The notes under the pieces were generated by a model. The model worked only from the letters and a program-made list of their open reading frames with translations, did no database searches and was not told where the DNA came from. From positions 1 to 64,000 of the forward strand of contig NZ_BPQL01000014.1 of assembly GCF_022179225.1 (NCBI RefSeq): DNA of 64,000 nucleotides. Direction: 5' to 3'. Within the stretch, counting starts at the first letter, position 1. Each line of letters starts with the position of its first letter. Source of the DNA: Methylobacterium goesingense (GTDB taxonomy: Bacteria; Pseudomonadota; Alphaproteobacteria; Rhizobiales; Beijerinckiaceae). Below are positions 36,148 through 43,798 of the stretch, piece after piece. Position numbers and translations under genes: made by a program.

Positions 36148-36375
36148 ATGCGACAATCGCTGTGGGATCGGCTGACCACGCGGGACAGGGCGCGTGAAGC
36201 CTGTTTCCTGAGCGGGCGGGAGCCGGACGAGTTGGTGGCCGGCGTCATCGTCGATGCCGCCGGCCGGCGGCACTGGTGTCGGAAGGCGCGCTGGCGTTGG
36301 TACGCCGATGCGGTGACGACTGCGACCCCCGCGCCGGTCGAACATCAGGACAACGGGCCGGGTGTCGAGGTGTGA
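36148..36375 (+). CDS. Small ORF with a strong ribosome site, function unknown
   Basis: 75 aa. The ATG at 36148 has GGAGG 5 nt upstream, which supports translation. The product (MRQSLWDRLTTRDRAREACF; later DAAGRRHWCRKARWRWYADA) is basic and rich in Trp and Arg in its centre, with no signal peptide. I do not recognise a family. It lies divergent from the phosphohexomutase gene. GC content and the ribosome site argue for a real gene, but no homologue can be checked. Confidence 0.45.
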   Translation: MRQSLWDRLTTRDRAREACFLSGREPDELVAGVIVDAAGRRHWCRKARWRWYADAVTTATPAPVEHQDNGPGVEV

Positions 36376-36575
36376 GACCCGGTCACGGGATGTTGACGAG
36401 CCCCTGAGCGAGGCGGCGATGTCTCACGCGATGCGGGTGTTCCGATCGTAGGTGACACTGACACGAGCGTGTCTGTCGCGGGCGCGGGACGAGAGGCCAT
36501 CCAGCATTCCGGTACGCCGCCGTCGAGCCTGCGGCCATCCGATCCGGCCGCGACCAGTCCGGTGCCGGTCGTGCC

Positions 36576-37010
36576 TCAAGACGCCGCCACCACCGTCAGC
36601 AGCGTGCCCTCCACCCCCGTCACCCGCACCCGCGTGCCCAGCGGCGCGTCCGGGCCGGTAACGCGCCAGAGGGTGTCGTTGACGCGGATATGCCCCTCGC
36701 CGGCCACGATCGGGGCCGCGAGCGGGTAGTCGCGCCCCACCAGCCCCTGGGCGCCCTGGTTCAGGGTGTTCGCCGCCCGGCTCCGCCGGCTCGCCACCAC
36801 GGCGAACAGCACGGAGAGGATGCCAAAGAGCAGAATCTGGCCCTGCCAGGGCATCGGCACGAGGAGGATCTGCAGCCCCGTGACCAGGGCGGCGAGGCCG
36901 AGCCAGAGCAGGAACACGCCGGAGGCGACGAGCTCCGTCCCCATCAGCACGAGGCCGATCAGGATCCAGGTCCAGGCGGGTCCGATCGCCTCGACGAACG
37001 ACGCGATCAT
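36576..37010 (-). CDS. NfeD-family membrane protein
   Basis: 144 aa with an N-terminal and central cluster of hydrophobic helices (WTWILIGLVLMGTELVASGVFLLWLGLAALVTGL; GQILLFGILSVLFAVVAS). A C-terminal OB-fold domain follows (GHIRVNDTLWRVTGPDAPLGTRVRVTGVEGTLLTV). This is the short NfeD type that pairs with SPFH proteins. Its start overlaps the stop of the upstream SPFH gene by 4 nt (ATGA). Membrane-microdomain organisation or SPFH assembly is the family role, inferred from the pairing. Confidence 0.88.
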   Translation of the reverse strand: MIASFVEAIGPAWTWILIGLVLMGTELVASGVFLLWLGLAALVTGLQILLVPMPWQGQILLFGILSVLFAVVASRRSRAANTLNQGAQGLVGRDYPLAAPIVAGEGHIRVNDTLWRVTGPDAPLGTRVRVTGVEGTLLTVVAAS

Positions 37011-37987
37011 CGGGCGCCGCCCCCGACATTCGGCGGCAATCCGCTGCTCTTGCGGGCCGGCGCGCCCTCGCCGAAGACGCTGCGGGTGATCTCGGCGATG
37101 CCGCCGAGCGTGCCGGCGAGTGCGGCCGCCTCGATCGGCACCACCACCACGCGCTGGTTCGGGGCCGTGGCGATGGCCTTGACCGCCTCCACGTACTTCT
37201 CGGCCACGAGGAAGTTCGCCGCCGCGATGTCGCCCTTGGCGATGGCCTCGCTCACGAGCTGGGTCGCGCGCGCCTCGGCCTCGGCCCCGCGCTCGCGGGC
37301 CTCCGCATCGCGGAACGCCGCCTCCTTTCGGCCCTCCGCCTCCAGGATCGCGGATTGCTTGCGGCCCTCCGCGCGCAGGATCTCCGCCTGCCGGTGCCCC
37401 TCCGCCTCCAGCACGGAGGCGCGCTTCTCCCGCTCGGCCTTCATCTGGCGAGCCATGGCGCCGGCGAGGTCGGCGGGGGGCACGATGTCCTTGATCTCGA
37501 TACGGGTCATCTTCACGCCCCAGGGCGAGGCCGCTGCATCCATCACCCGCAGCAGGCGCTCGTTGATCTCGTCGCGGTGCGAGAGCAGCTGGTCGAGGTC
37601 CATCGAGCCGACGACCGTGCGGATGTTCGTCATCGTCAGGGTCATCACCGCCACCTCGAGCTTCGAGACCTCGTAGGAGGCCCGCGCCGCGTCGAGCACC
37701 TGGTAGAACACAACCGCGTCGATCCGGACCCCGGCATTGTCGCGGGTGAAGGCCTCCTGGCTCGGCACGTCGATGACCTGCTCCATCACGTTCACCCGCC
37801 GGCCGATGCGCTCGACGTAGGGCGCGATGAGGCCGAGGCCGGATTCCAGGCTGCGATGGTACTTGCCGAAGCGCTCCACCGTGTAGACGTGGCCCTGCGG
37901 CACGATGTTGATGCCGATGGCAAGCGTCACCACCACGAGTGCCACCAGCACCACGGCCGCCACGCTCACCCCCACGGACAGGTCCAT
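37007..37987 (-). CDS. SPFH/band-7 (stomatin-like) protein
   Basis: 326 aa. A single N-terminal membrane helix (VSVAAVVLVALVVVTLAIG) precedes the SPFH domain with the stomatin signature (VVFYQVLDAARASYEVSKLEVAVMTLTMTNIRTVVGSM). A long Ala/Glu coiled coil follows (KREKRASVLEAEGHRQAEILRAEGRKQSAIL). It resembles YbbK/QmcA-type stomatins. It forms oligomeric membrane scaffolds and may recruit proteases. It is cotranscribed with the NfeD partner. Confidence 0.9.
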   Translation of the reverse strand: MDLSVGVSVAAVVLVALVVVTLAIGINIVPQGHVYTVERFGKYHRSLESGLGLIAPYVERIGRRVNVMEQVIDVPSQEAFTRDNAGVRIDAVVFYQVLDAARASYEVSKLEVAVMTLTMTNIRTVVGSMDLDQLLSHRDEINERLLRVMDAAASPWGVKMTRIEIKDIVPPADLAGAMARQMKAEREKRASVLEAEGHRQAEILRAEGRKQSAILEAEGRKEAAFRDAEARERGAEAEARATQLVSEAIAKGDIAAANFLVAEKYVEAVKAIATAPNQRVVVVPIEAAALAGTLGGIAEITRSVFGEGAPARKSSGLPPNVGGGAR

Positions 37988-38122
37988 GCTCCGAGCCCCC
38001 GCTGCCCCAAATCCCGATGTCCCCGGGCATTGACACCGGCGGGCGGGGCGGATGCAAGCGGCGGGCGGCGCCCACGCGGAACGGCGCCGCCGGTTCGTCT
38101 CGGATCGTGCGCGGAGCCGCCC

Positions 38123-39433
38123 TCAGCGCGCCCAGACGCCGAGGCGCTCGGCGCGGGCATGGTCTTCGGCCGCCACGAGGTCGGGCGTGGCCTCCGGCGA
38201 GGCACGGCCACCGCCGTTGAACAGCACCACCTCGGAGAGGTCGCGCCCGTCCACCGCGCAGAGCCGGGCCTCGCTGCCCGCCACGGGCTGGCAGGTCACG
38301 GTGCGCCCGGCCAGGTAGCGGGTGAGTTCGTCGGCTTGGCCCCCGCGCACCCATTCGACACCGAACAGGCGCACCAGCTTGCCGGCGACGCGCAGGGTCG
38401 CGGTGTCGATGACTTCGACAGGACCGGTCAGTTCGTTGGCGCGCGCGGGCTTGGGCTGGTTCTCCTCGGGCAGGGCCGGGCTCATGTCGGGCGCGCTCGG
38501 CGGATTCCCGGTAGCGGCGGGCGGCTGGACCTGCGCCTGGCTCCGGGTCTCGGGCGTGGACGCCTCCTCCTCGGTGCTGTTCCGGCCGCCGATGGCCGTC
38601 ACCAGGGCGACGAGGGCGACGCCGCCGACGATAAGGCCGAGGGGGAGCGCGCGGCGCGAGAGGGCGTCGCGCAGGGTGTTGCGGTCGCGGGCGACGTCGC
38701 GCAGCCGCGAGGTGGTGTCGGCGATCCGGCCGCGCGCGTAGCCGGTAAGGCTGCGCGTGCCCTCCCGCAGGCGAAGCGAGGCGCGTGCGGACCGGCCCGG
38801 CTCGGCCGGTGCACCGCCCTCGACCGGCGCGGCCGAAGGATCGGCGGCGGGGGCACGCTGCGGCCTCAGGGCGGCCGCCCGGTCGGAGATCGCGGTGGAC
38901 ATCGCCTGGGCCGCCGCCCGGCCACGCGTGAGCGAGCGCGCCATGAGGGAACGGGCCAGGAGCGACTGCGCCCCGACGAAGCGCGCGGTCGCCACCCTGA
39001 AATCCTCCACCGGCACTGCGGGCTCGGCCGGCGGCTCGGGAACAGGCTCCGGCTCGGGCGGCGGCGGCAGGAACAGGGCGGGGTGCCGATCCCGCAGCTC
39101 GGCGAAGAGCGCTTCGATCGGCATCGGCACCGTTCGGCCATCGGCCTCGGTGAGAAGGCGCGGAGCGCCCGCGCGGTCGACCACGCGGTAGAAGGGCGCT
39201 TCCGTCAGGGGCGCGAGGGACGCTTCCGCCAGGAGGCTGAGCGTGCGCTCGGCCACGGGATAGACGTTCTGCCGGGCGATCTCCTCCGCGATCCGCGCTC
39301 GCAGGGCATCGCGGCTGGCCGCCGGCGCGGCCTGTCCCACCTCGCGGGCGGCGGGCGGGGGTGAAGTCCGTTCATCCAAGACGGGAGGCACTTCCAAGCT
39401 GCGAGGCACTTCCAAGATGCGCGGCACTTCCAA
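38123..39433 (-). CDS. Membrane protein with a degenerate SNase-like C-terminal domain
   Basis: 436 aa from a TTG; a true start further in is possible. The N-terminal 150 residues are Ala/Arg-rich with a Pro-Glu linker (PPPEPEPVPEPPAEP). One membrane helix (LPLGLIVGGVALVALVTAIGG) follows, then an acidic Pro-rich linker. The C-terminal domain of about 95 residues resembles thermonuclease/SNase (VEVIDTATLRVAGKLVRLFGVEW; AAEDHARAERLGVWAR). The SNase catalytic Glu is missing after LFGVEW, so nuclease activity is doubtful. The extracytoplasmic side is likely. The first residues (LEVPRI, LEVPRS, LEVPPV) come from an 18-bp tandem repeat. Confidence 0.65.
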   Translation of the reverse strand: MEVPRILEVPRSLEVPPVLDERTSPPPAAREVGQAAPAASRDALRARIAEEIARQNVYPVAERTLSLLAEASLAPLTEAPFYRVVDRAGAPRLLTEADGRTVPMPIEALFAELRDRHPALFLPPPPEPEPVPEPPAEPAVPVEDFRVATARFVGAQSLLARSLMARSLTRGRAAAQAMSTAISDRAAALRPQRAPAADPSAAPVEGGAPAEPGRSARASLRLREGTRSLTGYARGRIADTTSRLRDVARDRNTLRDALSRRALPLGLIVGGVALVALVTAIGGRNSTEEEASTPETRSQAQVQPPAATGNPPSAPDMSPALPEENQPKPARANELTGPVEVIDTATLRVAGKLVRLFGVEWVRGGQADELTRYLAGRTVTCQPVAGSEARLCAVDGRDLSEVVLFNGGGRASPEATPDLVAAEDHARAERLGVWAR

Positions 39434-39444
39434 GACTTACGCCA
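39373..39444. repeat. 18-bp tandem array (4 copies) at the 5' end of the SNase-like gene
   Basis: Units at 39373-39390, 39391-39408, 39409-39426 and 39427-39444 share C(T/A)TCCAAG(A/C)...GCA. On the minus strand they encode LEV-P-x hexapeptides at the start of the SNase-like protein. The period is a multiple of three, so copy changes keep the frame. Confidence 0.7.
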
Positions 39445-39495
39445 CTCCGGCCCCGGCGTGACGACCGCGCCGGGCCGAGGTCACGCACGACGATG

Positions 39496-40380
39496 TCACG
39501 CACCACGTTGACGACCCGCTATAGCGCTGAGCGCGCCAGCACCATAGCGGCGCAGGACACGGCTCGATTCGGCCACGATGACCGGGCGCGGTCCGGCGAA
39601 GCTGATGGTCAGGGTCAGCTCGGAAACGCCCTGCGAGCGGGCGCCGCGGGCCGGATTGTCGGCTCGGAAGTCGAACGTGGTCCGTACGATGCAGGTCGCG
39701 GTGGCGGCGTTGCAGGCCGTGTGGGTGGCGCCGCCCTGGGCTTCGTAGCGCCGCTCGGGCCAGCGCCGGACGAAGCGGCGCTTCTCCGCCATCAGGGCGG
39801 CGAGGGACAGGCTGCGGCCGTGGAACTGGACGCGCTCGGCGTAGAAGCGGGGCGCAGCCGCAACCATGCCGTCGCCGGAACCGGAGACGCTGTCGAGATA
39901 CGTGTCGGTCAGGCGGGTCGCGGCGATGGCCCAGGCAGGGAAGTTCGCCTCGGACGCAGTGGCGGGTGCCATCGCGGGCGTCCGCGCGATGCGGGGGCGG
40001 ACGCGCAGATAGTCGGATGCCTCCTCGCGGGCGCCCACGCCGCGCCGGGTCTCAGGGGCCGGGGTCGCGAGGCGACGGCGCTGTGCGGCCATGGGCAGCC
40101 GCTCGGGGCGGCTCGCCTCCTGGGCGGCCTCGTTCGTCTCCTTGACCGGCGGCGTCTCGGCGAGGGATCGCGGAGCGGCGGGTTTCGTCTCGGGTGCCTC
40201 GGCGGCCGGCCGGCCGGCCAGTGCCTTCTCGGGCGCCGGGGTCTCGGTCGGCTGACGGGCCGGAGGATCGACCCAGCCCGGACGCGTCTGCGCCTGCGCG
40301 AACCCCGCCGACAGGGCGAGCCCCACCAGGGCGGTCGAGCAGGGCAGTCGGAAGCCGTCGAAGCGGGAGCCGTGGCGCAT
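39496..40380 (-). CDS. Secreted protein of unknown function
   Basis: 294 aa. The signal peptide runs to about residue 30 (LVGLALSAGFAQAQ). An Ala/Pro/Glu-rich linker (residues 35-110) with no fold precedes a domain from about residue 140. That domain contains PAWAIAATRLTDTYLDSVSG and AERVQFHGRSLSLAALMAEKRRFVRRWPERRY. It ends ELTLTISFAGPRPVIVAESSRVLRR, with a CNAATATC pair of cysteines that may form a disulfide. The overall layout resembles SnoaL/NTF2-like folds, but that is speculative. It is divergent from the lipid kinase gene and follows the SNase-like gene's repeat. Confidence 0.7.
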   Translation of the reverse strand: MRHGSRFDGFRLPCSTALVGLALSAGFAQAQTRPGWVDPPARQPTETPAPEKALAGRPAAEAPETKPAAPRSLAETPPVKETNEAAQEASRPERLPMAAQRRRLATPAPETRRGVGAREEASDYLRVRPRIARTPAMAPATASEANFPAWAIAATRLTDTYLDSVSGSGDGMVAAAPRFYAERVQFHGRSLSLAALMAEKRRFVRRWPERRYEAQGGATHTACNAATATCIVRTTFDFRADNPARGARSQGVSELTLTISFAGPRPVIVAESSRVLRRYGAGALSAIAGRQRGA

Positions 40381-40826
40381 GGCACATCACCGGGGTCGCG
40401 GCCAGGTTTCGGGATGGAACGTATGGGTCGGACCGATCGACCGAGGGGAAACGTCGTCCGGCCTCGCTAAGTTTCCCTGAATCGTAACGGGTTCCGCGGC
40501 CATCGGAGGGAATGCGGGAATAGCGGGGCTGTGTGTCCGCCCGGGCATTGTCATCCGCGCCGAGAATGTCGCCCGCGCCCGCATCGTCGTCGACGCCGGC
40601 ATTGTCTTCGACGCCGGCATTGTCTTCGACGCGACCCTTGTCATTGCCAAGCCTGCGCCCAACTTGTGGTGCTTCGGGTCCGGGCCCCTCTGGCGGTCGA
40701 GGCGTTGACCGTGATGTCGGACCCTTCCATGCCTTTGCGCTGACGCGGCGCGAGTGCACCGGAGGGTTGAGACCCCATGCTTCATCGTTGCTTCCTGCCG
40801 TCCCCGTCCGCCCCTGGAGTGCCGCG
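40381..40826. other. Intergenic region with an 18-bp array, 446 nt
   Basis: No convincing gene. Open frames exist on both strands only because of GC content. The left part is the upstream region of the secreted protein (start 40380). The middle holds the six-unit array at 40537-40644. The right part, before 40827, holds the lipid-kinase promoter and its GGAG ribosome site. Confidence 0.55.
40537..40644. repeat. 18-bp tandem array (6 copies)
   Basis: Units begin at 40537, 40555, 40573, 40591, 40609 and 40627. The 4th and 5th are identical (CGACGCCGGCATTGTCTT); the others keep the CCGCGCC-GCAT-GTC core. It is the longest array in the window and lies in an intergenic gap. Confidence 0.75.
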
Positions 40827-41759
40827 ATGAGCGCCGCGTCCCAGGCTGCGCCGCGCAAGGCCCTCCTCCTCGTCAACCCGAAGGCCCGAAACGGCGGCTT
40901 CTCCCTGGAGGAGGTGCGCAACGTCCTGCGCGAGGGGGGCATCACCCCGTTCGAGCCGGAGGGCGATGCCGACTGCACCGCCGTGATCAAGCGCCACGCG
41001 GAGGGCTGCGACCTCGTCATCCTGGGGGGCGGCGACGGTACCCTGAACGCGGCAGCCCCCGCCCTGGTCGAGACCGGCCTGCCTCTGGGCATCCTGCCGC
41101 TCGGCACCGCCAACGACCTCGCCCGCTCCCTCGGCCTGCCGGTGGACCCCGTGGATGCGGCCCGCCTCATCACCACCGAGGAGGCCCGGCCGGCCGATCT
41201 CGGCTGCGTCAACGGACACTACTACTTCAACGTGGCCAGCATCGGCTTCTCGGCCGATCTCGCCGGCGACCTCACGGCGGAATCGAAGAAGACCTGGGGC
41301 ACCCTCGGCTACGGCATCGCCGCAATCCGGGTGCTGCGGCGGATGCGGCCGTTCACGGTGTATATCGAGCATGACGGTCAGACCGAGACCGTGCGCACCA
41401 TTCAGGTCTCGGTGGGGAATGGACGCCACTACGGCGGCGGCATGACCGTCGAGGAGACCGCGACCGTCGACGACGGCAAGCTCGATTTCTACAGCCTGGA
41501 GGTCGCCCATTGGTGGCGCCTGTTGATGCTGCTGCCCGCCCTGCGCAAGGGCACCCAGGGCAAGGCCGCGGACGTGCGCGCCTTCAGCACCACGGAGATC
41601 GTCGTCAAGACCAAGAAGCCGCGCCCGGTCAACACCGACGGCGAACTCTCGACCTACACCCCGGCGCACTTCAAGGTTCTGCCGAAGGCCGTGCGGATCA
41701 TCAGCCCGGCCCCGGCCGAGCGGCCCGGCGTGGCCGCGGGGCCAACCCCGGGGCGCTGA
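40827..41759 (+). CDS. Lipid kinase of the diacylglycerol/YegS family
   Basis: 310 aa from the ATG at 40827 (GGAG 8 nt upstream). The DAGK catalytic domain has LLLVNPKARNGGFS, the nucleotide loop GGGDGTLN (about 70) and GILPLGTANDLARSLGLP. The C-terminal half has VNGHYYFNVASIGFSADL and VDDGKLDFYSLE, typical of YegS-type phosphatidylglycerol or diacylglycerol kinases. It phosphorylates a membrane lipid at the cytosolic face; the substrate is uncertain. It is followed by a strong hairpin and terC. Confidence 0.88.
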   Translation: MSAASQAAPRKALLLVNPKARNGGFSLEEVRNVLREGGITPFEPEGDADCTAVIKRHAEGCDLVILGGGDGTLNAAAPALVETGLPLGILPLGTANDLARSLGLPVDPVDAARLITTEEARPADLGCVNGHYYFNVASIGFSADLAGDLTAESKKTWGTLGYGIAAIRVLRRMRPFTVYIEHDGQTETVRTIQVSVGNGRHYGGGMTVEETATVDDGKLDFYSLEVAHWWRLLMLLPALRKGTQGKAADVRAFSTTEIVVKTKKPRPVNTDGELSTYTPAHFKVLPKAVRIISPAPAERPGVAAGPTPGR

Positions 41760-41823
41760 CCGGCGGGCGCCTGCCCCGCGCGGCGCCGGCCCCCTTTTCG
41801 CTCCGTCATCTCCCTTTTCGCTC

Positions 41824-41856
41824 GACCGGCCTTCCGATGTGTTCCGAAGGCCGGTC
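41824..41856. other. Strong hairpin in the terC leader
   Basis: GACCGGCCTTC (41824-41834) and GAAGGCCGGTC (41846-41856) form a perfect 11-bp stem with an 11-nt loop. It ends 24 nt before the terC GTG start. It may be a terminator-like stem, a translational control element or the end of the upstream transcript. Conserved yybP-ykoY riboswitch bases are not visible. Confidence 0.5.
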
Positions 41857-41879
41857 CCGTCTCCCGGAACGAGGTCCAC

Positions 41880-42629
41880 GTGGACAGCCTGCTTCAACTC
41901 GCCAACGACCCCACCGCCTGGGCGGCCCTCGCCACCCTCGTGGTGATGGAGGTCGTGCTCGGCATCGACAACCTCATCTTCATCTCGATCATCACCAACA
42001 AGCTGCCGCCGGAGAAGCAGCAGAGCGCCCGGCGCATCGGCATCGGCCTCGCCCTCGTCCTACGCCTCGGGCTGCTCGCCACCATCGCCTACATCGTCGC
42101 GTTGACGCAGCCGATCATCGAGGTGTTCGGCAAGGGCTTCTCCTGGCGGGACCTGATCCTCATCGCGGGCGGCCTGTTCCTGCTCTGGAAGGCCACCAAG
42201 GAGATCCATCACAGCGTCGATCCGGACTCCAAGGAGAGCGATGTCGGCGGGATGCAGCTCGGCTTCGCGGCGGCGATCGGCCAGATCCTGGTCCTCGACC
42301 TCGTCTTCTCCATCGACAGCATCATCACGGCGGTGGGTATGACGGAGCACGTGCCGATCATGGTGATCGCCGTGGTCTCGGCCGTGACCGTGATGCTGCT
42401 CGCCGCCGACCCGCTCGCCCGCTTCATCGCCGCGAACCCGACCGTGGTGATGCTGGCGCTGGGCTTCCTCATCATGATCGGCATGACGCTGATCGCGGAG
42501 GGCTTCGGGGCCCACGTGCCGAAGGGCTACATCTACACCGCCATGGCCTTCTCGGCGGGCGTCGAGGGCCTGAACATCCTGGCGCGCCGGCGCAAGCGCG
42601 GACAAGCCGGCGGCGCGCCCCGATCCTGA
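41880..42629 (+). CDS. TerC family integral membrane protein
   Basis: 249 aa from a GTG with GAGG 6 nt upstream. Seven to nine hydrophobic helices carry the TerC acidic motifs [17 protein letters not shown] and [19 protein letters not shown]. The cytosolic loop has [19 protein letters not shown]. TerC proteins export or handle metal ions (Mn in the E. coli Alx homologue) and in some bacteria serve tellurite resistance or secreted metalloenzymes; the substrate here is unknown. An intrinsic terminator follows. Confidence 0.9.
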   Translation: MDSLLQLANDPTAWAALATLVVMEVVLGIDNLIFISIITNKLPPEKQQSARRIGIGLALVLRLGLLATIAYIVALTQPIIEVFGKGFSWRDLILIAGGLFLLWKATKEIHHSVDPDSKESDVGGMQLGFAAAIGQILVLDLVFSIDSIITAVGMTEHVPIMVIAVVSAVTVMLLAADPLARFIAANPTVVMLALGFLIMIGMTLIAEGFGAHVPKGYIYTAMAFSAGVEGLNILARRRKRGQAGGAPRS

Positions 42630-42677
42630 GGGAGGCTGCGTCCAGACCGGACGTGGTTAACGTTTTCACGGGAAAAC

Positions 42678-42713
42678 AAAGGGCTCGACCGGGAAACCGG
42701 CCGAGCCCTTTTC
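42678..42713 (+). terminator. Intrinsic terminator of terC
   Basis: AAAGGGCTCG and CGAGCCCTTTT are complementary, extended by ACCGG/CCGG around a GAAA-type loop, and end in TTTTCTT. It lies about 50 nt after the terC stop. Confidence 0.85.
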
Positions 42714-42792
42714 TTAATGCCCCGAACGCTCTCGGTTCGAGGCCGGGATTTCCATGTCCGGCGCAGTGATCCCCCTGCGGCCTGGCCGAAGC

Positions 42793-43638
42793 CTACAGGA
42801 CGGGCTCGCGGGCGGCGGCCTCCTCGCGGGCGCAGACGGCCTGATCCGGCGCCGTGCCCCCACTCGTGACCAGCTTGCCTAGTTCCACCCGGGCCTTCTC
42901 GAGATCGGCGCGGAAACCCGGATCGCCCTGCAGGGCGGCGTAGACGGCACTGGCGGCGGTGCGGCCGGCTTCGATGTCGCTGACCCAGTGCAGGCCGCAG
43001 ACAATGCGGCTCTCACCGTAGGACCGGGCCCGCACGAAGAACTGCGTGGCCTTCTCGGGCATGAGCGCGGCCATGATCGCCGCATAGGTCCAGGCCTGGG
43101 TCGCGTGGCTCGACGGGAAGCTGAAGGCGTTGTCCAGTTCGGAGGTCCGCACGACGCAGATCTCCGCGTCGTTGCCGACGAAGGGGCGCAGGCGGCGGTA
43201 GTGCATCTTGGGTGCCCGGGTCGCGCGCGCGATATCGAGGCGGGTGCGCTCCAAGAGGGTCATCAGGGCCGGCGCCCGCGACTGGTCGATGCGTTGGCCG
43301 ATGACGCAGGCGAAGTCGTCGAGGATGGCCGAGGCGCCGTCCGCCACATCGGTGGTGGCCAAGGCCCAGCGTGGGCCGCCCTTGAGGGAGCGGGTGGCGT
43401 TGAAGGCCGCTTTGTCGGCGGCCTCCGCCGCCGATTGGCCCCGGGGCGGCGCACTCAGGATGGCGACGGTGTCGGGAGCCTGGGCATCCGTGAGATAGGG
43501 TGCGCGGGCCGGCTTGCCCGGCGTCAGGGGCGTCACGCCGACGGCTGGCGCGGAGGCCGGCTTCTGCGCGGCATCCTGTGCCACGGCCGCCAGGGGCGAG
43601 GCGGCGAGGAACGTCAGGACGAGGGTCAGGCGGGCCAT
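42793..43638 (-). CDS. Class A (PAP2) acid phosphatase
   Basis: 281 aa from the ATG at 43638; a longer N-terminal frame has no ribosome site. The signal peptide ends near AAVAQ. The PAP2/non-specific acid phosphatase motifs are HYRRLRPF, NAFSFPSSHATQAW (SSH replaces the usual SGH) and ESRIVCGLHWVSDIEAGRT. These provide the nucleophile His and the Arg/His phosphate ligands. Periplasmic release of phosphate from phosphomonoesters is expected. A C-terminal Cys (AVCAREEAA) and CVIGQRID may form a disulfide. No Pho-box was identified. Confidence 0.85.
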   Translation of the reverse strand: MARLTLVLTFLAASPLAAVAQDAAQKPASAPAVGVTPLTPGKPARAPYLTDAQAPDTVAILSAPPRGQSAAEAADKAAFNATRSLKGGPRWALATTDVADGASAILDDFACVIGQRIDQSRAPALMTLLERTRLDIARATRAPKMHYRRLRPFVGNDAEICVVRTSELDNAFSFPSSHATQAWTYAAIMAALMPEKATQFFVRARSYGESRIVCGLHWVSDIEAGRTAASAVYAALQGDPGFRADLEKARVELGKLVTSGGTAPDQAVCAREEAAAREPVL

Positions 43639-43798
43639 CGGCGTCTCGGGATCAGAGTTGAGCAAAGAGCATGTGCCTCGAGAGCGTAACACCCTCTTGC
43701 AACAGGCATATGGCATTCCTGATCTGAACGCGGCCCGACCCGATCTCGCTCCCGTCTAAAACGTCCGACTTTATCGACGCAGGTCGGGCGATGTGTCC

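Noticed and set aside
40537-40644. CRISPR-like array
   Set aside because: The units are contiguous with no spacers, and no cas genes are present; it is a simple tandem repeat.
40052-41212. A 386-codon minus-strand frame over the secreted-protein and lipid-kinase region
   Set aside because: It is antisense to the lipid kinase gene and out of frame with the secreted protein, without a ribosome site; only its repeat-derived part stands out.
41760-41879. yybP-ykoY manganese riboswitch in the terC leader
   Set aside because: The conserved loop bases of that motif are not visible; only a plain hairpin is seen.
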